Shown here in pieces: positions 49,079 to 58,943 of a stretch of DNA of 64,000 nucleotides. Under the pieces are notes generated by a model, which was not told where the DNA came from, did not search any database, and was given only the letters and a program-made list of their open reading frames with translations. Position numbers and translations under genes: made by a program. This stretch comes from CAVYHX01 sp963768415. GTDB lineage: Bacteria; Pseudomonadota; Gammaproteobacteria; UBA9214. The stretch lies in contig CAVYHX010000023.1 of NCBI GenBank assembly GCA_963768415.1, positions 1-64,000 on the forward strand. The letters run 5' to 3'. Each line of letters starts with the position of its first letter. Position 1 is the first letter of the stretch.

Positions 49079-49277
49079 TGTGCGAAAGCTGTGGATAACC
49101 CGAAGGGGTTAAACTTATCCCCGGTTATCCACACTTTCCACACAGGACACGCGGTCGATATCTTTGTACTTGTGATTGTAATATATAACTGATTTTAAAC
49201 AGGTAATTACACTTACACACAGATTCTGACTGACATAGTAATAGTAACAAACAAGAAATAAACTTAATTAATTAATT
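49079..49277. other. Probable replication origin (oriC) between dnaA and dnaN
   Basis: The gap has perfect DnaA boxes at 49090-49098 (TGTGGATAA) and 49125-49133 (TTATCCACA), and near matches at 49115-49123 (TTATCCCCG) and 49134-49142 (CTTTCCACA), all within about 55 bases. They are followed by ~115 bases of A/T-rich sequence ending in TTAATTAATTAATT, suited to duplex unwinding. Gene directions diverge just upstream. The box in the rpmH-dnaA gap means an origin on that side, or a bipartite one, cannot be excluded. Confidence 0.75.
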
Positions 49278-50378
49278 ATGAAACTCAGTATTCAAAGAGA
49301 GGTTTTCCTCAAACCACTGCAGCAAGTCATTGGTGTGGTGGAACGCCGCCAGACGCTACCGGTACTCGGAAATGTGTTGCTCAATACCACCAGGAAAAGC
49401 GTCAAATTGACCGCTACCGACCTGGAAGTGGAATTGCAGGCACAGGTTGCTGTGACAGTTGACGAAACCGGCGATATAACCCTGCCGGCACGCAAGCTTC
49501 TGGATATTTGTCGCACCTTGCCGGAAGAGGCTCGAATCGATATCTCAGTGAAAAAAGAGCGGGCCATTCTGAGTTCCGGTAAAAGTCGGTTTACGCTATC
49601 GACCTTGCCAGCCAGTGAATTTCCGGTCATCGACAAGCTCAAGAGTGCGCGCAAATTCACCATACCGGAACGGGACCTGCATCAACTCATCGAGCGTACG
49701 GCCTTTGCAATGGCGCAACAGGATGTACGTTATTATCTGAACGGACTTATGCTGGAACCGGTGGATGGGGTATTGCGTGCTGTTGCGACCGACGGCCATC
49801 GGCTGGCGTTTTGTGAATTACCCGCTGCGGTAGGTGACGGGACCGCGCAACAGGTGATTGTGCCACGCAAGGGTGTGCAGGAACTGCACCGTCTCCTCGG
49901 GGACAGTGAATCCCCGATCGCTGTCGAAATCGGCAGCAATCATATTCGTATTACTACTGATGACCTGCGCTTTACCTCGAAATTGATTGATGGCCGCTTC
50001 CCTGATTATCAGCGTGTGATTCCGAAGAATGCCGACAAGCGCCTGTTGATCAATCGGGATGTGCTGCGCCAGGCATTGACACGCACGTCAATTCTTTCCA
50101 ACGAAAAATATCGTGGCATTCGCCTGGATGTATCTAAAAATAACATTAAAATTCAAGCACATAACCCGGATCAGGAAGAGGCGATGGAAGAAATCGAGGC
50201 CCGTTACGACGAAGATGCCATGACGGTTGGTTTCAATGTTACCTACCTGCTCGATGTGCTGGGAGCGATTGAAACAGAGGATGTCGAAGTGTTGTTGACC
50301 GATGCCAATAGCAGCGCATTGATCAACAAACCGGGCGCGACGGATTGCCGTTACGTGGTAATGCCGATGCGGCTTTAG
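49278..50378 (+). CDS. dnaN: DNA polymerase III beta sliding clamp
   Basis: A product of 366 residues with the three-fold beta-clamp repeat. The N-terminus MKLSIQREVFLKPLQQVIGV and the C-terminus ending YVVMPMRL are typical. It lies after the probable origin and 75 bases before recF. Confidence 0.97.
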   Translation: MKLSIQREVFLKPLQQVIGVVERRQTLPVLGNVLLNTTRKSVKLTATDLEVELQAQVAVTVDETGDITLPARKLLDICRTLPEEARIDISVKKERAILSSGKSRFTLSTLPASEFPVIDKLKSARKFTIPERDLHQLIERTAFAMAQQDVRYYLNGLMLEPVDGVLRAVATDGHRLAFCELPAAVGDGTAQQVIVPRKGVQELHRLLGDSESPIAVEIGSNHIRITTDDLRFTSKLIDGRFPDYQRVIPKNADKRLLINRDVLRQALTRTSILSNEKYRGIRLDVSKNNIKIQAHNPDQEEAMEEIEARYDEDAMTVGFNVTYLLDVLGAIETEDVEVLLTDANSSALINKPGATDCRYVVMPMRL

Positions 50379-50453
50379 CTGCACGGCGCTTCCTGTTTGA
50401 CATTCCACGCTGCTTGTTCCGAGTCACATCCGTCTCAATAAGACGGGATAGCG

Positions 50454-51533
50454 ATGGGCCTGCAGTCGCTTGTAGTTCATGACTTCCGCAATATCACTCG
50501 AGCGGATCTGGATTTTTCATCCACACTGAATCTCATCAGCGGGCACAATGCGGCCGGCAAGACCAGCCTGCTCGAGGCGATTTACTGCCTGGGCCGGGTG
50601 CGTTCGTTTCGGACCAGCTCGCTGGCTCAGCCGATTCGCTACGGACAGCCGGCATTTCGCCTGGTGGGCCGTGTTGCACTGGCGCAGGATCGTTCGGTTC
50701 CCGTTGGTATTGAGCGGCGGCAGGAGGGACTGCGGGTCCATTTGGCCGGTCAGCCGATTCGCCGCTTGTCGGATCTTGCAGGCAAATTTCCGGTGCAGGT
50801 GTTCAGCGGTGATACGCAAACCATTCTCAGCGGCGGACCCCGGTACCGGCGTCAGTCACTGGACTGGGCGTTGTTTCACGTGGAACCCGGTTACCGTGAC
50901 AGCTGGCAACGCTATGCACGGGCGCTGCGCCAGCGCAATGCAGCCTTGCGCGACAAGGTTCCCAGCTCACAGATCAGTGTCTGGGATCCTGAATTACTGG
51001 AATCGGCCGGCCGGATCGATCAGTTCCGCCGTAGCTATTTCGATTCGTTGCATTCCGGTTTGGTTCAGGAGATCAACGAACTGCTGGGAGTCTCAGAGGT
51101 TGCGATCCGCTATCAGGCCGGTTGGCAGGAGAAAACCGGCCTGGCCGATATGCTGGTGCGAAGTCTGGAGAAGGATTGTCACCTGGGGTACACCCAATAC
51201 GGCCCGCATCGTGCCGATTTCAGTTTGCAGGTCAATGGCCGCGCGGTGCCGGCGCATTTATCCAGGGGGCAGCAAAAGGCCGTTACAGTTGCTTTCCTGC
51301 TGGCACAGCTGAAGCTGCAACAGGCCCGGGGCGTCGCGATGGGCGCCTTTCTCCTGGATGATCTGGGCAGCGAGCTGGATAACCGCCACCAGATGCGCAT
51401 GCTGGCTGCACTGCAGGATCTGGGCACCCAGGTTTTTGTGACTACCATCGATAGCGGGTTCGACGCGTTGCCTGGCTGGCAGGATTCAAGGCGGTTTCAC
51501 GTGGAACACGGTGAGGTGACTGAAGTGGTATAA
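50454..51533 (+). CDS. recF: DNA replication and repair protein RecF
   Basis: An SMC-like ATPase of 359 residues for gap repair. Walker A is GHNAAGKTSLLEAIY, and the signature LSRGQQKAVTVAFLLAQ and Walker B LLDDLGSELD are present near the C-terminus. Two parS-like sequences lie inside the gene at 50872 and 51493. Confidence 0.96.
   Translation: MGLQSLVVHDFRNITRADLDFSSTLNLISGHNAAGKTSLLEAIYCLGRVRSFRTSSLAQPIRYGQPAFRLVGRVALAQDRSVPVGIERRQEGLRVHLAGQPIRRLSDLAGKFPVQVFSGDTQTILSGGPRYRRQSLDWALFHVEPGYRDSWQRYARALRQRNAALRDKVPSSQISVWDPELLESAGRIDQFRRSYFDSLHSGLVQEINELLGVSEVAIRYQAGWQEKTGLADMLVRSLEKDCHLGYTQYGPHRADFSLQVNGRAVPAHLSRGQQKAVTVAFLLAQLKLQQARGVAMGAFLLDDLGSELDNRHQMRMLAALQDLGTQVFVTTIDSGFDALPGWQDSRRFHVEHGEVTEVV
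50872..50887. promoter_or_regulatory. parS-like site 1, inside recF
   Basis: TGTTTCACGTGGAACC matches the ParB-binding consensus TGTTNCACGTGNAACA at all specified positions but the last. parA and parB are encoded about 12 kb away on the other side of the origin. Confidence 0.8.
51493..51508. promoter_or_regulatory. parS-like site 2, at the 3' end of recF
   Basis: GGTTTCACGTGGAACA matches the parS consensus at all specified positions but the first. It is 621 bases from the first site and 52 bases before the gyrB start. Confidence 0.8.
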
Positions 51534-51560
51534 TGATCCGGTTTACACCGGGGTAGCGAA

Positions 51561-53981
51561 ATGGCCGATAAAAACACCTATGATTCATCCAATATCAAGG
51601 TCCTGAAAGGGCTGGATGCTGTACGCAAGCGGCCCGGCATGTATATCGGCGATACCGATGACGGCACCGGCCTGCACCATATGGTCTTTGAGGTCGTGGA
51701 CAATTCCATCGACGAAGCCCTGGCCGGCCATTGCAATGAAATATCAGTGACACTGAACACGGACGACTCGGTCACGGTCCGCGATGATGGCCGCGGTATT
51801 CCGGTGGATTTGCATCCCGAAGAGCAGCGCTCTGCGGCCGAGGTCATCATGACGGTGCTGCATGCCGGCGGCAAATTCGATGATAACTCCTACAAAGTAT
51901 CCGGGGGCCTGCACGGGGTCGGCATTTCCGTGGTGAATGCGCTGTCCGAAACACTGACCTTGACCATTCATCGCGACGGTAAAACCCATAGCCAGGAATA
52001 CCGCATGGGCGAACCGGTGGCGGCGCTTGCGGTCGGCGGTGATACCGAACAAACGGGCACGGAGATACGCTTCAAACCCAGCAAAACGGTCTTTACTGAT
52101 ACCGAGTTTCATTACGATATTCTTGTTAAGCGCTTGAGAGAACTATCTTTTTTGAATTCCGGTGTGCGCATCAGGCTGACCGATAAACGCAATGACAAGG
52201 AAGATGTGTTCGAGTACCAGGGCGGCATACGCGCCTTTGTCGAGCACCTCAATCGCAACAAGACCCCGCTGCATCCAACCGTATTTTATTTCCAGGGCGA
52301 TAAAGACGATGTCGGTGTAGAACTCGCCATGCAGTGGAATGACTCTTACCAGGAAAACATCTTCTGTTTTACCAACAATATTCCGCAACGCGATGGTGGC
52401 AGTCACCTGGCCGGATTTCGCAGTGCACTCACACGCACGCTGAATCAATACATGGAAAAAGAAGGCATCATGCGCAAGGCCAAGGTGACTGCATCCGGTG
52501 ATGATGCCCGTGAAGGGTTGACGGCCGTGCTGTCAGTCAAGGTACCGGATCCGAAATTCTCCTCCCAGACCAAGGAAAAACTGGTGTCTTCGGAGATCAA
52601 GGGGATTGTGGAATCGACTGTGGGGGAGAATTTCCAGAATTACCTGCTGGAAAAGCCCGCCGAGGCCAAGGCGATTACCGCAAAGATCATCGAGGCCGCG
52701 CGCGCGCGTGAGGCTGCGCGCAAGGCGCGCGAGATGACGCGCCGCAAGGGCGCACTCGATATCGCCGGTCTGCCGGGCAAGCTCGCGGACTGCCAGGAGC
52801 GCGACCCGGCCCTGTCGGAACTGTTTCTGGTCGAGGGCGACTCGGCCGGCGGATCCGCCAAGCAGGGCCGGGATCGCAGAACCCAGGCTATTCTGCCGTT
52901 AAAGGGAAAAATTCTGAATGTTGAGAAGGCGCGTTTTGACAAAATGCTGTCATCGGTCGAGGTTGGGACGCTGATTACCGCGCTGGGTTGCGGCATCGGG
53001 CGGGATGAATTCAACCCGGACAAACTGCGTTATCACCGCATCATTATCATGACGGACGCGGATGTGGATGGTTCCCATATCCGCACTCTGTTATTGACTT
53101 TTTTCTATCGCCAGATGCCCGAGTTAATCGAGCGCGGTTATATCTATATCGCCCAGCCCCCGCTCTATAAAGTCAAAAAAGGCAAGCAAGAACAATACGT
53201 TAAGGATGATACCGCCTTGAGTGCCCTGCTCCTGAGCAGCGCCATCGACAAGGCGCAATTGTACGTGAATCCGGACGCACCGCCCTTGAGCGGGCCGGCA
53301 CTGGAAAACCTGGCGAATGAATATATGGCCGTTATGGCAACGATTGGCCGGATGGCGCGCCGCTTTGATCAGGAAATTCTTGAAAAGATGATTTACATGC
53401 CGGTGCTGGATGCCGCGACCCTGGAGGATGTGGATGCCGTGGGACACTGGTTCAAGGAGCTTGAGGCGCGTATCAATGCCGGCCTGACCAGCGGGCTGCG
53501 CTATCAGGCTGACGTCACCCCGGTGGAGGACAACAAGGGGTTTACCGCCCGTCTAAGCAAGTGGACCCACGGAATCGTGGCGACCGAACAGGTCTTTACG
53601 AATGAATTCTTTATCAGCCCCGAATACGAGCGCATGGCAGCCCTGGGTTTGCAGCTGGATGGTCTGTTGAGTAAAGGCGCCAATGTGCAACGTGGGGACC
53701 GCAAGGAAAATGTTGTCTCATTCAAGCAGGCCCTGGGCTGGCTGCTGGATGAAGCCAAACGCGGTCAGCATATCCAGCGTTACAAGGGACTGGGCGAGAT
53801 GAACCCCGATCAGCTCTGGGATACCACACTGGATCCGGAAACCCGGCGGTTGCTGCAGGTTCAGATCGAGGACGCGGTCGGTTCGGATGATATTTTTACC
53901 ACGCTGATGGGCGATCAGGTGGAACCACGCCGTGATTTCATCGAGCAGAACGCGCTGTCTGTCTCCAATCTCGATATCTAG
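51561..53981 (+). CDS. gyrB: DNA gyrase subunit B
   Basis: A product of 806 residues. The ATPase domain has VDNSIDEALAGHC, DDGRGIPVD and GGLHGVGISVVNAL; the Toprim domain has LVEGDSAGGSAKQGRDRR, PLKGKILNVEKA and MTDADVDGSHI; the extra C-terminal region is ~165 residues, as in proteobacterial GyrB. It starts 27 bases after recF ends. Confidence 0.97.
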   Translation: MADKNTYDSSNIKVLKGLDAVRKRPGMYIGDTDDGTGLHHMVFEVVDNSIDEALAGHCNEISVTLNTDDSVTVRDDGRGIPVDLHPEEQRSAAEVIMTVLHAGGKFDDNSYKVSGGLHGVGISVVNALSETLTLTIHRDGKTHSQEYRMGEPVAALAVGGDTEQTGTEIRFKPSKTVFTDTEFHYDILVKRLRELSFLNSGVRIRLTDKRNDKEDVFEYQGGIRAFVEHLNRNKTPLHPTVFYFQGDKDDVGVELAMQWNDSYQENIFCFTNNIPQRDGGSHLAGFRSALTRTLNQYMEKEGIMRKAKVTASGDDAREGLTAVLSVKVPDPKFSSQTKEKLVSSEIKGIVESTVGENFQNYLLEKPAEAKAITAKIIEAARAREAARKAREMTRRKGALDIAGLPGKLADCQERDPALSELFLVEGDSAGGSAKQGRDRRTQAILPLKGKILNVEKARFDKMLSSVEVGTLITALGCGIGRDEFNPDKLRYHRIIIMTDADVDGSHIRTLLLTFFYRQMPELIERGYIYIAQPPLYKVKKGKQEQYVKDDTALSALLLSSAIDKAQLYVNPDAPPLSGPALENLANEYMAVMATIGRMARRFDQEILEKMIYMPVLDAATLEDVDAVGHWFKELEARINAGLTSGLRYQADVTPVEDNKGFTARLSKWTHGIVATEQVFTNEFFISPEYERMAALGLQLDGLLSKGANVQRGDRKENVVSFKQALGWLLDEAKRGQHIQRYKGLGEMNPDQLWDTTLDPETRRLLQVQIEDAVGSDDIFTTLMGDQVEPRRDFIEQNALSVSNLDI

Positions 53982-54266
53982 TCTGTACTACTACTCTGCA
54001 AGGTAATCCGATCGTGCCGGGGCAGACAGGTATTACCTGTTTGGGGAACAGCGTGGTCCAGATATTGCCACTATTGCCTTATAGTGCGCGCATACAAAAT
54101 ACATAATATATAATTAAATCAATATCATAATATTTTATTGAAGTACAATAATAAAGTATACAATAATATTGTATTACACTTTTTGAATTGACGGATTGCG
54201 CTGGTCTTCGGAGTACGCAGAAAATCGCGGGGCATCCGCACGCCAGCCAGGATGCACACCGGTTGT
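53982..54266. other. A/T-rich convergent gap after gyrB
   Basis: Between gyrB and the convergent plsC-like gene. The stretch 54100-54185 is very A/T-rich (many ATAAT repeats). No clear GC-rich hairpin with a T run, RNA gene or open frame with features was recognised; the region probably ends transcription from both sides. Confidence 0.4.
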
Positions 54267-55019
54267 TTATTTCAAGGTGGTGATTTCCGCCATCCGGTCC
54301 TCAATCCAGCCGGAGGCCTCGGACAGGATCTGCGGTGCGGTTTTACCTGCCGGCAAGATCGGTGCTCCAATCCGCACCTGTATCACGCCGGGACGTTTGA
54401 TGAAGCTGCGGCGGGGCCAGTACTCCCCGGCATTGTGGGCGACCGGCACAATGGGGTACCCGCTTTGCTCTGCGAGTACCGCGCCACCGATCCGGTAATT
54501 TCCGCGCTGCCCGGCAGGGATGCGGGTGCCTTCGGGAAAAATGACGATCCAGATACCTTCGTCCAGGCGGGCCTTGCCTTTGGCGACCAACTGTTTGATG
54601 GCGGCCCGGCCAGTGCCCCGCTTGATGGCAATGCACTTCATCAAGGCCAGCCCCCAGCCGAAAAACGGGATCCACAATAACTCGCGCTTGGCGACCCAGA
54701 CCTGTTGCGGGAAAATAATTTGCAGTGCAATGGTTTCCCAGGTGGACTGGTGTTTTGCAAAGACGATACCCGGGGTAGCGGGTATGTGCTCACTGCCCTG
54801 GACAGCATAGGTCAGGTTACAGGTAATTTTCAGCCACCAGAGGATAAAGCGTGCCCATACGGTGACCAGTGACCAGCGGACAGCGAGAGATAGCGGGATG
54901 GTAAACAGCAGCAGAATGGCAAAGAGTACAATCGATAGCGGAAAGACGACCCAGAATGCGAGTGACCGGATCCAGAGCTGCGCAGCGGATGATGTTTCGA
55001 CGGGCGGGGTAACGGTCAC
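54267..55019 (-). CDS. 1-acyl-sn-glycerol-3-phosphate acyltransferase-like protein
   Basis: A product of 250 residues with two N-terminal membrane helices and the lysophospholipid acyltransferase motifs: AKHQSTWET in place of the classic NHxxxxD block, GLALMKCIAIKRG and FPEGTRIPAG. It should transfer an acyl chain to lysophosphatidate in phospholipid synthesis, though the exact acyl acceptor is uncertain. It is the last of a minus-strand run (glyQ, glyS, MazG-like, gmhB, this gene). Confidence 0.88.
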   Translation of the reverse strand: MTVTPPVETSSAAQLWIRSLAFWVVFPLSIVLFAILLLFTIPLSLAVRWSLVTVWARFILWWLKITCNLTYAVQGSEHIPATPGIVFAKHQSTWETIALQIIFPQQVWVAKRELLWIPFFGWGLALMKCIAIKRGTGRAAIKQLVAKGKARLDEGIWIVIFPEGTRIPAGQRGNYRIGGAVLAEQSGYPIVPVAHNAGEYWPRRSFIKRPGVIQVRIGAPILPAGKTAPQILSEASGWIEDRMAEITTLK

Positions 55020-55031
55020 TGGATGGGATGC

Positions 55032-55577
55032 CTAGCGCAGGTGTTTATCCAGGTGGGAATCAACGGCTGCGGCAAGATTATCGAAGACAGGCACATCTTG
55101 CGGATAACCCGCTTGCTCGAGAGTGCGTAATCCCTTGCCGGTCTTTACATGAATTGGCTGAGCGCCAACGGCACGGGCAGCCTGGATGTCCCGCAGGGAA
55201 TCGCCGATGGACGGAATGCCGGCCAGATCGACACGCAGGCGCCAGGCGATATCCCGATACAGGCCGGGTTCGGGCTTGCGGCATTCACAGCCGTCATCAG
55301 GCCCGTGCGGGCAGAAAAAAACGGCATCAATCAGGCCGCCGGCGTCCGTGACCGCGCGGTGCATCTTTTCATGGATCCGGTTCAGGGTATCCAGGTCAAA
55401 CAGCTTGCGGGCGATACCGGATTGATTGGTAGCGACGACCACATGCCAGCCGGCATGATGGAGCCGCGCGATGGCGTCGAGACTGCCGGGTATGGGAAGC
55501 CACTCGGCAGGTGATTTGATGTAGTCGTCGGAGTCTTCATTGATTACACCGTCCCTGTCCAGAATGACGAGCTGCAT
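55032..55577 (-). CDS. gmhB: D-glycero-beta-D-manno-heptose 1,7-bisphosphate 7-phosphatase
   Basis: A HAD-family phosphatase of 181 residues in the LPS heptose pathway. The first motif LDRDGVINED carries the nucleophile Asp, and ATNQSGIAR is motif II. The zinc site CPHGPDDGCECRKP is the GmhB hallmark. Its ATG shares one base with the stop of the MazG-like gene. Confidence 0.93.
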   Translation of the reverse strand: MQLVILDRDGVINEDSDDYIKSPAEWLPIPGSLDAIARLHHAGWHVVVATNQSGIARKLFDLDTLNRIHEKMHRAVTDAGGLIDAVFFCPHGPDDGCECRKPEPGLYRDIAWRLRVDLAGIPSIGDSLRDIQAARAVGAQPIHVKTGKGLRTLEQAGYPQDVPVFDNLAAAVDSHLDKHLR

Positions 55578-55918
55578 TATGTGTCCCGGAATTCCGATAC
55601 CCGAATGCGCCCGTTGATCATGCGCGACTCGCGCCGATCAAGTTTTTTCATTTTCCCCCAGAAAGATTCATTCAGATCGAAATCTGCTGCTATGGCGGTG
55701 CCGATCAGCAGTATGAGAAGATCCGCACACTCCTCGGCAAGCTTGTCGTTATCCTTGCCCTTGGTGACGCAGGCTGATATCTCACCGAGCTCCTCGCACA
55801 TCAGTGCAACACGGTAGGCAAGCTCTTCCCCGCCGGTCTGCCTGAAATTATGCTTGTCATGGAAAGCCTGAACGGCAGCCAGCATGGCATTATAGGAGTC
55901 AGTATCAGTCCTCGGCAT
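55577..55918 (-). CDS. MazG-like nucleotide pyrophosphohydrolase family protein
   Basis: A product of 113 residues, all-alpha. The MazG metal-binding pattern is present: CEELGEIS (ExxE) and, 21 residues on, EECADLLIL (ExxD). These small enzymes remove pyrophosphate from unwanted nucleoside triphosphates. Five bases separate it from the glyS stop, so it is in the same operon. The nucleotide substrate is unknown. Confidence 0.82.
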   Translation of the reverse strand: MPRTDTDSYNAMLAAVQAFHDKHNFRQTGGEELAYRVALMCEELGEISACVTKGKDNDKLAEECADLLILLIGTAIAADFDLNESFWGKMKKLDRRESRMINGRIRVSEFRDT

Positions 55919-55923
55919 TGTTG

Positions 55924-58035
55924 TTAATCCGGGTATCGCATGTGATCGGAGACACGATTCACTAACCCTGCAGGCGTGAAATGTCTGCCACCTGCAGGAA
56001 CAGATCGGACAATGCCCTGTAGCAGGGCCAGGCGATTATCGCGCAGCGCGATATCATCCGCCATAACCATTACGTCGTTGAAAAACTGATCGACCGGTGC
56101 CTGCAACGCGGCCAGTTTTTTCAGGGCCACTGTATATTCGCGCTGCCCGAATAACGGGCTGACACTGGCATGCGCATCCCTGACGGCTGCAGCAAGGGCC
56201 TGTTCAGCAGGCTCCTGCAGCAGGTCCGTATTGTAGTGTTCCGGAATTGCAGAGTCCGCCTTGCGCAAAATATTGCGAATGCGCTTGTTCGCGGCCGCCA
56301 GGCTAATGGATTCGGGCAGGTTCTGGAACGACTTGACGGCCTGCATACGCTGGTCAAAGTCGAGCGGCCGTGCAGGCAGTCGCGCCATGACCGACTCGAA
56401 TACATCAATTTCGTACCCGCTTTCCAGATAATAGGTGCGCAGGCGATCCATCATGAAGGTGAACAGGTCGGCGCTGATCGATGAGGCATTCAGTGTGTCG
56501 CCAAAGGTGCCTGCGGAAATATCGATCAGTGCGCGCAGATCGAGATCCAGCTGTTTCTCGATCATGATGCGTAACACACCCAGGGCAGCGCGGCGCAGGC
56601 CGAACGGATCCTTGTCACCGGTCGGTGTCTGGCCGATTGCAAAAATACCCACCAGCGTGTCGAGCCGGTCTGCGATTGCCAGTGCCTGTCCGGTTGCGGT
56701 TTCAGGCAGGACATCACCGGCATGGCGGGGCTGATACTGTTCTGCAAGTGACGCAGCGACTTCGGAATCCTCACCATCATGCCTGGCATAATAGCCGCCC
56801 ATGATGCCCTGCAGTTCCGGAAATTCGTAGACCATGTTTGTCAACAGGTCGCATTTGCACAAACTTGCTGCACGCTGTGCTTTTGTTGCATCAAATCCGG
56901 CAGATTCTGCGATTGCTGCAGCCAGAGTGGCGACACGTACCTGTTTGTCCTGCAATGATCCCAGTTGCTTCTGATAGGTCACCACACCCAGTTTTTCAGA
57001 GCGGCTGTGGAGCGTGTGCTTGCGGTCCTGGTTCCAGAAAAAAGACGCATCTTCGAGGCGCGGGCGGATAACACGCTCATTACCGGTCTTGACCTGCTGC
57101 GGGTCCTTGCTTTCGATATTCGCGACCGTAATGAAATTCGGGGTCAGGCCGCCGTCCTTGTCCAGAACCGGAAAGTATTTTTGATGATCCTGCATGCTGG
57201 AGACAAGTGCCTCGGCGGGCACCTCGAGATAGCGGCTGTCAAAATTACCGGCGATAGCCACCGGCCATTCCACCAGGGCCGTGACTTCCTCGAGCAGATC
57301 ATCATCGATGCGTGCCGTGCCGCCCAGGGCGTTACCGGCCGCGGTGACCTGAGTGCGAATGAGATCGCGCCGCTGGTCCATGTCCACCAGGACCTTCCCG
57401 GTCTGCTCCAGCGTTTCCACATAAGCCGCAGGCTCGGTGATGGCGATGCTTTCATTGCAATGAAAGCGGTGTCCGCGGGTATAGCGGTCACTGCTGATGC
57501 CGAGAATCTCCGCCTCGACGGTTTGCGCACCCAGCAGCAACAGTATCCAGTGTACAGGGCGTACAAACTCGACATCCGAATTCCCCCAGCGCATGCGCCT
57601 GGGGATCGGTAGTGTTTGCAAGGCCTGTTCAACGAGCTCCGGGATAACATCGGCGGCGGGTTGCCCCTGTTCCACCGAGCGCCGCGCCAGAAAGCTGCCC
57701 TTTTTCGTTTCCAGTTGATCGAGCTCGGCCACTGTGACTCCGCAGGAACGCGCAAATCCCTCCGCCGGTTTTGTCGGATTGCCGTCTTCATCGAATGCGG
57801 CCGTCAATGCCGGCCCACGGCGTACAACTTCACGGTCAGGCTGTCCTGCGGGGACATCCTTCACAATGACGGCCAGCCGTCGCGGTGACGCATAGGCTTT
57901 GCTGCTCCCGTGCGGCAGGTGATTTTCATTCAGGAGTGTGTCGAGCGATGCAGCAAAGGCATCCGCCAGCCGGCGCATGGCCAGTGGCGGCAATTCTTCC
58001 GTGCCGATTTCGACGAGCAGGTCTTGCTTGATCAT
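55924..58035 (-). CDS. glyS: Glycyl-tRNA synthetase beta subunit
   Basis: A product of 703 residues, the tRNA-recognition subunit of the two-subunit bacterial enzyme. MIKQDLLVEIGTEELPP at the start is diagnostic, followed by ASPRRLAVIV and an HD-type domain. Its ATG overlaps the glyQ stop by four bases (ATGA). Confidence 0.96.
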   Translation of the reverse strand: MIKQDLLVEIGTEELPPLAMRRLADAFAASLDTLLNENHLPHGSSKAYASPRRLAVIVKDVPAGQPDREVVRRGPALTAAFDEDGNPTKPAEGFARSCGVTVAELDQLETKKGSFLARRSVEQGQPAADVIPELVEQALQTLPIPRRMRWGNSDVEFVRPVHWILLLLGAQTVEAEILGISSDRYTRGHRFHCNESIAITEPAAYVETLEQTGKVLVDMDQRRDLIRTQVTAAGNALGGTARIDDDLLEEVTALVEWPVAIAGNFDSRYLEVPAEALVSSMQDHQKYFPVLDKDGGLTPNFITVANIESKDPQQVKTGNERVIRPRLEDASFFWNQDRKHTLHSRSEKLGVVTYQKQLGSLQDKQVRVATLAAAIAESAGFDATKAQRAASLCKCDLLTNMVYEFPELQGIMGGYYARHDGEDSEVAASLAEQYQPRHAGDVLPETATGQALAIADRLDTLVGIFAIGQTPTGDKDPFGLRRAALGVLRIMIEKQLDLDLRALIDISAGTFGDTLNASSISADLFTFMMDRLRTYYLESGYEIDVFESVMARLPARPLDFDQRMQAVKSFQNLPESISLAAANKRIRNILRKADSAIPEHYNTDLLQEPAEQALAAAVRDAHASVSPLFGQREYTVALKKLAALQAPVDQFFNDVMVMADDIALRDNRLALLQGIVRSVPAGGRHFTPAGLVNRVSDHMRYPD

Positions 58036-58943
58036 AACGGTTTGCCTGCTGCGCCCAGCATGGGAAAACCAAGGGCTTCGCGGCGTGCATAATAGGCCTG
58101 TGCCACCTGGCGCGACAGGGTGCGCACCCTGAGGATATAGCGTTGCCGTTCCGTTACTGAAATTGCATTGCGCGCGTCCAGCAGATTGAAGGTATGTGAT
58201 GCCTTGAGCGCCATTTCGTAGGCGGGCAGCGGCAGGCCAGCTTCTATCAGGTGGCTGCTTTCCCGTTCACAGGTATCGAACCAGTAAAGCAGTGATTCGA
58301 CATCAGCCTGTTCGAAATTGTAGGCTGACATTTCAACTTCGTTCTGGTGAAACACATCCCTGTAGGTGACCGGTCCATCGGGACTCTCGGTCCAAATCAG
58401 GTCAAACACGCTTTCGGTATCCTGCAGATACATTGCTATGCGCTCCAGGCCATAGGTGATCTCACCCGTCACCGGCCGGCACTCCAGACCGCCCACTTGC
58501 TGAAAGTAGGTGAACTGGGTGACCTCCATACCGTTCAGCCACACCTCCCAGCCCAGGCCCCAGGCGCCCAGAGTCGGCGACTCCCAGTTGTCTTCGACAA
58601 AGCGGATGTCATGTACCAGCGGGTCTATGCCGAGTTCACGCAGAGAGTCCAGGTACAGGTCCTGAATATCGGAAGGCGATGGTTTCATCACGACCTGGAA
58701 CTGGTAGTAGTGCTGCAGACGATTGGGATTTTCGCCATAGCGACCGTCGGTCGGGCGTCGTGAAGGCTGCACATAGGCTGCCCGCCATGGCTCGGGACCG
58801 ATCGCACGCAGAAAGGTTGCGGGGTGGAAGGTGCCTGCGCCGACTTCCATGTCGTAGGGCTGCAGCAGGGCACAGCCCTGCCGGCCCCAGTAGTTCTGCA
58901 GCACCAGGATGAGGTCCTGGAATGTCTTTGGAGTGTCTGTCAC
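58032..58943 (-). CDS. glyQ: Glycyl-tRNA synthetase alpha subunit
   Basis: A product of 303 residues containing the class II catalytic core. TFQDLILVLQNYWGRQGC, GAGTFHPATFLRAIGPEPW and YVQPSRRPTDGRYGENPNR are diagnostic. The start is GTG at 58943 (VTDTPKTFQDL); the longer frame to 59003 lacks family similarity. It heads the operon glyQ-glyS-MazG-like-gmhB-plsC-like. Confidence 0.96.
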   Translation of the reverse strand: MTDTPKTFQDLILVLQNYWGRQGCALLQPYDMEVGAGTFHPATFLRAIGPEPWRAAYVQPSRRPTDGRYGENPNRLQHYYQFQVVMKPSPSDIQDLYLDSLRELGIDPLVHDIRFVEDNWESPTLGAWGLGWEVWLNGMEVTQFTYFQQVGGLECRPVTGEITYGLERIAMYLQDTESVFDLIWTESPDGPVTYRDVFHQNEVEMSAYNFEQADVESLLYWFDTCERESSHLIEAGLPLPAYEMALKASHTFNLLDARNAISVTERQRYILRVRTLSRQVAQAYYARREALGFPMLGAAGKPL

